The position numbers and the translations under genes are program-made. Of a DNA stretch of 64,000 bases, positions 58,021 to 64,000 are shown piece after piece. This DNA is from Agroathelia rolfsii (lineage: Eukaryota; Basidiomycota; Agaricomycetes; Amylocorticiales; Amylocorticiaceae), in contig JABRWF010000002.1 of assembly GCA_018343915.1 (NCBI GenBank), forward strand, positions 2,914,001-2,978,000, read 5' to 3'. Under the pieces are notes generated by a model. That model ran no database searches, had not been told where the DNA came from, and was given only the letters and a program-made list of their open reading frames with translations. How positions within the stretch are numbered: position 1 is the stretch's first letter; the number at the start of each line of letters is the position of its first letter.

Positions 58021-58825
58021 CCGACGTATTGGATTACAAGCCTTCGAAGCAGTGATTGGTAGTTGTATCCGTGTCATGAGTTGCTTTGGGAGTGTATCTT
58101 TGCTGCTAGATATTGAAACCATTACCTTCAATTATTATCAAAAATTCGTTCATTCAGTTACTACCATGTATATTTAAAGTGGCAATGCATTATTCTACCA
58201 CCGGTTTCATTCTCTGTTGCTGGCTGCCGCTATAGGGAACATAAAAGGGGATTGAAGGCAATGATAATCCGAGTCCCTGTATTGCTGCCGCCGTGGTGAC
58301 GATAATTAGCAAGAGCCCAAGAGTGAGACGGATCTGACAGAGGAAAGGAGCAAGCGGACAAAACACACGGCCTCTATGCATAACCGCCATTCGTACCGTT
58401 CCACCACCAGCACATAATCCCATTAACAGACTCAACCAGCAACTGCTATATATGTCACAGCCCAGAGTCATAGCATCGTACAAGTTGAGCAAGCCAAAAA
58501 AAAAAAAAAGAGAAGTTAAGTACATAAGTCTGTAATTGTGCTAATGTGTAAGTTAGTAGTACAGTTGATGTTGTTAAATGCTTAAGAAATGGGAGCCTCG
58601 AGTACACTGATGTGAAAAGTCTAGGAATAAAGTATACATATACGAATAGTTTGCTAATCGAAGCATCGACCCAATCGCAGAAAACGAACCGAACATGACA
58701 AATAACCATGACGCATAGACAAGAAATGACGAATACCATCAAGAATGGTACTGAAAAAAAAACGGGCTTAATTACCATGCAGCATGTACCACAACCAGGG
58801 GGGGGCTTAGTTGGCATAAAAATCC
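58021..58825. other. Spacer with right copy of direct repeat
   Basis: Non-coding on present evidence. A minus-strand frame (58525-58190, 111 codons) has hydrophobic stretches but lacks a convincing start or homology, so I do not call it. It holds an A run at about 58498-58509 and the right repeat copy. Confidence 0.4.
58548..58645 (+). repeat. Right copy of roughly 100-bp dispersed direct repeat
   Basis: Same orientation as 56911-57015 and about 1.64 kb downstream. The two copies bracket the decayed gene. Confidence 0.8.
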
Positions 58826-60001
58826 TCATCCAATACTCAAACTCCCAACCCCATCTCCCGCGCCGTCTACCTCACGCTCCCTCTCCTCATCCTCGCCTCT
58901 CCGCCCAAACCTCGTCGACGGCCGCAAAATCGGACTTGCCAGCCCGATCAACATCGCATTTCGCATCGTCGGGCTGTTCAGCACACCAGGTGATCCCGTA
59001 AGACTCATCGCCGCTGCCGTCGGCCGAACAGGATAAGGCATGGCGGTATTGACCGTCGGCGAGGACGCCGTGGAGCTTGCGGCCGAGGTGGGACCGACGG
59101 CGGAGGCGTAGGGTACGGATATGGGCACCGGAAGCGTGCGTGAGCTTGAGGGGCCTCCGGGGCGGAAGTAGGATACCGAGGGGGACACAGCACGTCGTTT
59201 GGCCGAGGTTGGATAGGGGTCGTATCGGTCGTCGTCTGGACGAGAAAACGACAATAAGATACTTGTGTCTTCTTCGCTTTGGTTCAATAGAAAGACAGGG
59301 GCTTACGTTTTCGTTTGTTCGATCGGACGGCACTTGCCGTGGGTGGTGGTGTATACCGCCACGAGGAAGGAACAGGCATGTTGGATATCGATGGCGATGG
59401 CTAATGTAATCACACGTCTCCATGAGCATATTAATTTTCAAGGAGAAGTATCTGAGCCCACTTACAGCGTCTACATCCATCATTGCTCCCCCAGGACTGT
59501 CCACACCACTTGTGCTCCCTCCACCACCGAGCGAATGGGCTATATCATCCCCATTAACGCTTCCCGCCGGTGTATGCATACCACTATACACATCGCCACG
59601 AGTAGGGACGACGGGCCAGCTGAACGTTGAATTCCAATCGTCTGCGCCATCCCCACCAGCGGTGCCATAATCGTCGTCGTCATTATCGTCGTCGCTGGGC
59701 GTACGTGTATCATCGCCATCAGCGCCCAAATCATCACGATCGAAGAAACTGCCACCGCCACCCATGCCGCCTCCCCCCGTCCCGCGGGGTGTGCGTGGTG
59801 GGTGGATCGGGGGCAGCTCGGCCACGAGTTTCTGGAATGCCGCCTCGGACTTGACCTCGCTCTCTTCGGGGCGTGACTCTTCGATGAGCAGGTTACGGAT
59901 GCGAGGTATTTTTAACTGATGTAGAGAAAAGGGTTAGGATCGAGATTCGCATGTGACTTGGGCTGAGGGAGACAACCGGAAAAAGGATCACGAGAGGAGG
60001 A

Positions 60002-60066
<65 letters not shown>

Positions 60067-60781
60067 AGGGGGGGATTGCAAATGGCGACACAATTCTTAC
60101 CGGATACGTCATCCGTCGCAGGTGCAAGCTAGGTGGAAGATCCATACTATCCATATGAACATCGCGCCTGTATGGTGTCGAAGGCAAGCCTGTTGAATCT
60201 CTCTTCATGGGCGAGGCAGAGCGGCTGTTACTCCGGCTACTACTGCTTGTAGAAGTGGAACTGGTGCTCGTGGTAGTAGGACCTGTAGTAGATGTGATAA
60301 TTTCCACTGGAGGACCCAGAGAAGATGACGAGGACGCTTGAGACATCGACAATGGTGGCGTGCTTGTGTCCTCTGAGATCAAAGACGGAGAGCGGTTTAA
60401 GCCTGAGAGCATTTGTGCATCACTGTCACTCTCGAGCTCAGACTCGTCTATGATGATGCGTGAGCCGCCGCTGGACTGGCGGCGGGTTAGTTGGTGCGGA
60501 TGAGTAGAGGAGGCGATTGAAGTAGATGTCTCATCCTCGAGGGCGGACGAAGGCGCGGTGATGGGAAAGGCAGACACAAGAGGGCTAGTAAGGCGGGAGT
60601 CGGAGAAGTACTGAGGCTTGGGCGTCAGTACGCTAGGGCGGCGGAAGCGGTACTGAATTTCAGCAGAACTGGATGTGGAAGAGGAAGATGTGGAGGGCAG
60701 AGCAAAGTCAGAGGACGAGGTGGGGAGAGTAGGTCGAGCAGTGCCTACACCGAGCATAGGGCGGGGGTGTGCTTCGGACAT
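58826..60781 (-). CDS. Unrecognised Ser/Thr-rich, probably nuclear protein
   Basis: Four exons (60781-60101, 59915-59466, 59400-59307, 59235-58826) give 544 aa. I do not recognise the family. The N-terminal 220 residues are Ser/Thr-rich with YRFRRPSVLTPKPQYFSDSR, SRIIIDESELESDSD and SASPMKRDS. At the exon 1-2 junction is a more ordered block: LPPSLHLRRMTYPLKIPRIR, NLLIEESRPEESE, AAFQKLVAEL. Then come Gly/Asp-rich acid runs, WNSTFSWPV, and a basic AKRRAVSPS near the C-terminus. The last ordered block is SPTMRNAMLIGLASPILRPS. Many S-P/T-P sites and basic patches suggest a phosphorylated nuclear regulator, by inference only. Intron 1 contains a long CT microsatellite. Confidence 0.7.
60004..60063. 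repeat. (GA)n dinucleotide microsatellite in an intron
   Basis: About 29 GA units in an almost perfect run. On the transcribed (minus) strand it is a CT tract inside intron 1 of the gene at 58826-60781, between the donor at 60100 and the acceptor at 59916. Confidence 0.95.
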
Positions 60782-61104
60782 GATGCCTGTAGCAGAAGGC
60801 GGAGTAGAGTTATAATACTAGAGGGGCACAGGTCACAGACAGTTAGTGGAAGGGTGTGAGTATGAAGCAATGTAGTAGCAGGAGTGGATGGGAGTAATCA
60901 TGGGATAATGAGCGTCTACCCATAGGGGCTAATTCCCTTATCCGGTAATAAACCTCATCTCCCACGGCGTTGGGTCGACAACACTAACATCCTATAGCCT
61001 GGAGCTATAGTTTAGTATAATTCAAATGCTTGCAGCTGGGTATATATTATATGTAGATTATTATTCCAGTATCTATGCGAACGGTACCAAGGCATGACCA
61101 TCAC
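60782..61104. other. Spacer: promoter of Ser-rich gene and MAPEG 3' flank
   Basis: 323 bases, no gene recognised. The region near 60950-61080 is AT-rich. Confidence 0.4.
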
Positions 61105-61983
61105 TCAAACACCCTGACGTATCATATCGATAACCGTCCACGCCGACAGTCCGAGGAGTCCTAAGCCATTATCATGTCAGTAAAAAGTAAAAAGAAAAAG
61201 AAAAAAAAAAGGTTGCTTTTTGTGCATCAGCTTGCTCAGACGTACCTAAGAGGGATACACGGCCGAAGTTGCCCCCCTTTGCGTTCCGCTATCAGATGTG
61301 CAAGTCATGAGAACAGACCAGTCGCCCTGGAGCACACAGAAATATCTGGCACTCACCTTCTCCGGGTCACCGGTGATATAGCCGCGCGTGAATTGGATGC
61401 GAGAGAAGATCCAGAGCACACCGAGTGCAGCTGCCGCCTTGGGCACCTTGAGGCCAGACACTATCATCCTGTATGCGCGATAGCAGCAAGGGGCGTAAAA
61501 TGAACGTCTCCTGTCAACTATGATTTGCAGCGTGGCCAGAATAAAAAAGAGCTAACCCGGTAAGAAATATGGGAAGAATCTCCAGAGTGTTCTGATGTGC
61601 CCCTACGGCATTTGTTAACATGCCATGCTCGGCGATATGGACACGTAGAACAAACATACTCTGAGCACAGTTGAAGATATGGGCATTTTGGGATGCCGCT
61701 GCCTCTTCCTTATCTGCATAGACTAAGGGATGGGGATGTGTTATATGTGCCATTTGGTCTTCTTTGGGCAACAAGGTCACCCACGCCTAGGATATGGAAT
61801 GCTGGCCCGGCCACGCCATTTGTTCACGGTCATCATTTGGTATACGAGCACATAGCCAGAGCCGACAATGGGTGCTAGGACAAAGGAGTACCTTTACATA
61901 GGTTACTATTGTATGCGCATATACCAGGAGAGGCAAAGCCAAAAAGCCCATACATACCCTTTGGGGACGATGATGGAGGACAT
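61105..61983 (-). CDS. MAPEG-family protein, MGST3-like microsomal glutathione S-transferase
   Basis: Four-helix membrane protein of the MAPEG family. MGST3 members conjugate glutathione and reduce lipid hydroperoxides in the ER. Seven tiny exons (61983-61958, 61891-61785, 61722-61660, 61602-61557, 61468-61357, 61288-61246, 61160-61105) give 150 aa, typical of the family. Landmarks are MSSIIVPKGYSFVLAPIVGS, IPYPRLYAD, HIFNCAQRAHQNTLEILPIF (the MAPEG signature with the conserved Arg and Asn), LGVLWIFSRIQFTRGYITGD and the closing LLGLLGLSAWTVIDMIR. Each splice junction was fixed by frame and family pattern. Divergent from RRB1 with 340 bases between starts. Confidence 0.9.
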
Positions 61984-62323
61984 GGTGCACAAGGCAAGGA
62001 AAAGACAAACTCGAGGGTTACTTGAGGAGAATAGCTGGTTAAATAGTAGCCATGTATCTGGATAGCAACGCAGCCGCCGCAGACACGCGCCCCGTCAGAC
62101 CAAGTCAGAAGATGATAGTGATTCATTTGATTGGGTTCTGCTGCTAGCTCGCGTCTATTTGCACGTCAGAAATAATCACCTCTCTATCTCTACGCACGTG
62201 ATCGCGAACAGCGCGGGAGCATATCCGGCCCCGCGTGTTTTTTTCGCTGATTGGCGGCAAACAAAAAAAAAAAAAGTGTGCACTAAATAATTATCTACAT
62301 TTTCACATTTCAACGCATCTGCC
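61984..62323. promoter_or_regulatory. Divergent MAPEG/RRB1 promoter
   Basis: 340 bases shared by two divergent genes. A CACGTG palindrome lies at 62195-62200, and an inverted CCAAT box (GATTGG) lies at about 62249-62254, 70 bases upstream of the RRB1 ATG. An A run precedes the start. Confidence 0.5.
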
Positions 62324-64000
62324 ATGTCCAAGCGCTCCGTCACGGAAATCCAGCCCGCCCAGGCAGATGGCCAGGCATATGCAAAAGCAACAGGTAGCGG
62401 TGCCAAACGTCCACAGGGCACAATCGATGAGATGGGCGAGTTTGAGGATGCCTGGGAAGATGAGATCGAGAGCGATGAAGACGTCCACGATGCAGAGGCT
62501 GCTACAGACGAGAATGGTATCTCATGGTTGTGCATTGAGTCATGAATACCTATGGGCTAATCTATCCTGGCCAGGTATGGATGTTGACGAGGTCATGCCA
62601 GCAATAGAAGAGTCCGATGAACAGCCTGCAGCACCCAAGGTGTATATCCCCGGCTCACATACACTTGGCAAGGATGAGATACTAGAGCCAGACGACTCTG
62701 TATACATCATGCGGCATTCTATGAATGTCAACTGGCCGTGTTTATCGTTTGATGTCCTACGAGATAGTCTGGGATACGAGCGCCAGCGCTATCCCGCCAC
62801 AGCCTACATCGTTTCTGGAACTCAGGCAGATCAAGCCAAGAACAACGAAATCAATGTGTACAAGATGAGCTCATTACATAAGACACAAAAAGACAACGGT
62901 AAAACGGTTTTTTTGTTTTGAATCTTTTGTCGCAAATATCTCATGTGCGGAGATGTTAGATGATTCTGATTCGGACGACGACGATGATAATGACGACGGA
63001 CTAGACGAGGATGCCGTGCTAGAACACCGCACGATCCCACATGTGGGAGGCGTCAACCGCGTTCGAGCACAGCCTTTACCACACGACTCTCCCCTCCCTC
63101 CTGCCTCGAGCCCATACTACGTCGCTAGCTGGGCCGACACGGGTAAAGTACATATCTGGAACGTACGACCGGTGATTGAATCGCTCGATGTGCCTGGCAC
63201 GTCCGGCTACGACAAAAAGCCCGCATTCACTAATAACTCCCACGGGCGTACCGAGGGCTTCGCTATGGACTGGGCTGCATCATCGCCCGACAGCGCGAGT
63301 AGTTCGCTCAGGCTTCTCACTGGCGATATTCACGCCAAGATTCATCTTACGACAGCCGGCCCGGCCGGGTTCAATGCTCTCCCGCAGCCATTTTTGTCCC
63401 ACACGAGCAGCGTCGAAGATTTGCAGTGGAGCCCTGTCGAGAACACGGTGTTTGCTTCGTGTTCGGCCGATCGCAGCGTGCTCGTATGGGACGTGCGGGT
63501 CAAGGGCCGCAGGAGTGTGGCCGGCATCCCTGGTGCACATGAGAGCGACGTGAACGTCATCAGCTGGAATCGGGCCACGACAAACCTGCTTGTTAGCGGC
63601 GGCGATGAAGGTGGAATTAAGGTCTGGGATCTGCGTAATGTTGCCAAGAAAGAAGGGTCAGTTCCTGTGTCTATATATGATCCAGCGGTCTCGAGAGATT
63701 GGCATGTGTGGATTTTGGAGCTGACGATTGTTCTTATTTCCTCCGCGAATGTATTTCTGTACATAGGTCCGCCGCACCGACACCCGTCGCATCATTCAAC
63801 TGGCACAAAGCGCCGATCACATCCATCGAATGGCACCCTTCCGAAGACTCTATCCTCGTCGCCTCTGGCGCGGACGACCAAGTTACCCTTTGGGATCTCG
63901 CTGTTGAACAGGATGAAGACGAGACGGGCGCTATGGCAGACGGCGATGATAGCGAGCGGCAAGTACCACCGCAGCTCTTGTTCGTCCACCAGGGCCAGCG
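62324..64000 (+). CDS. RRB1: Ribosome assembly WD-repeat protein Rrb1 (GRWD1), 3' end outside window
   Basis: Chaperone-like WD40 protein that binds ribosomal protein L3 (uL3) and is needed for 60S assembly. Exons seen are 62324-62516, 62575-62898, 62960-63656 and 63767 onward, open to the window edge. The acidic N-terminus (EFEDAWEDEIESDED) matches the glutamate-rich segment. Then comes the Rrb1 block: VYIPGSHTLGKDEILEPDDS and NVNWPCLSFDVLRD. WD repeats follow (YYVASWADTGKVHIWNV, SVEDLQWSPVENTVFASCSA, VNVISWNRATTNLLVSGGDE then IKVWDLR, SIEWHPSEDSILVASGADDQ). The last residues reach LLFVHQGQ. From the family length I expect only a few dozen residues to be missing. Confidence 0.95.

Noticed and set aside
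58190..58525. 111-codon minus-strand frame with hydrophobic stretches
   Set aside because: It begins next to an A run without a good start, shows no family motif, and lies beside decayed sequence.

Overview
The window is nuclear DNA of a filamentous basidiomycete, probably an Agaricomycete. Its genes are dense and mostly interrupted by short introns of about 45-90 bases. They include fungal-type ADE5,7, Sed5, Rpn5, Sld2 and Con-6, and many encode long low-complexity proteins rich in Gln, Ser and Pro. I rebuilt 24 protein genes from reading frames plus splice sites. In all but the first (an ABC transporter whose 5' end and some introns I did not fully resolve) the exon phases add up. One further locus is a decayed gene. 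No tRNA, rRNA or intact transposon was recognised.

Layout, left to right. 0.1-5.4 kb: full-length ABC exporter (-). 6.4-10.0 kb: mitochondrial glycine dehydrogenase GCV2 (+), divergent from the exporter across a spacer holding a 65-bp tandem repeat with TGACTCA sites. 10.9-14.5 kb: large disordered protein with an HH..PY motif (-), divergent from the replication factor SLD2 (+, 15.2-17.3 kb). 17.8-21.8 kb: F-box-like protein (+). 22.5-24.5 kb: proteasome RPN5 (+). 24.6-25.5 kb: mitoribosomal mS23/RSM25 (-), divergent from Mediator MED7 (+, 25.7-26.9 kb). 27.3-28.0 kb: BCL7-like protein (+). 28.3-30.2 kb: Lnt-like membrane C-N hydrolase (+). 30.6-33.3 kb: unrecognised protein (+). 34.4-38.2 kb: second HH..PY protein (-). 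38.7-41.6 kb: ADE5,7 (+). 42.6-44.8 kb: ankyrin/CCCH zinc-finger protein (-). 45.3-46.8 kb: glycerol-3-phosphate dehydrogenase (-), divergent from the Golgi syntaxin SED5 (+, 47.1-48.5 kb).

The right-hand third is more lineage-specific. It holds an SDR oxidoreductase (-, 49.0-50.2 kb), a secreted repeat protein built from tandemly duplicated exons (-, 51.2-53.0 kb), a NOP6-like nucleolar RNA-binding protein (-, 54.0-55.2 kb) and a Con-6 protein with intron-separated repeats (+, 56.0-56.7 kb). It also holds a degraded gene between two roughly 100-bp direct repeats (57-58.6 kb), an unrecognised disordered protein (-, 58.8-60.8 kb), an MGST3-like MAPEG protein (-, 61.1-62.0 kb) and RRB1 (+, from 62.3 kb, cut by the window edge).

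Most genes are unrelated housekeeping functions, so there is no operon or metabolic cluster. The organising feature is pairs of divergent genes with short shared promoters. The most unusual locus is the exon-repeat secreted protein at 51.2-53.0 kb. Next are a eukaryotic Lnt-like enzyme with all three catalytic residues, the paired HH..PY proteins, the BCL7-like protein and two GC-AG introns.
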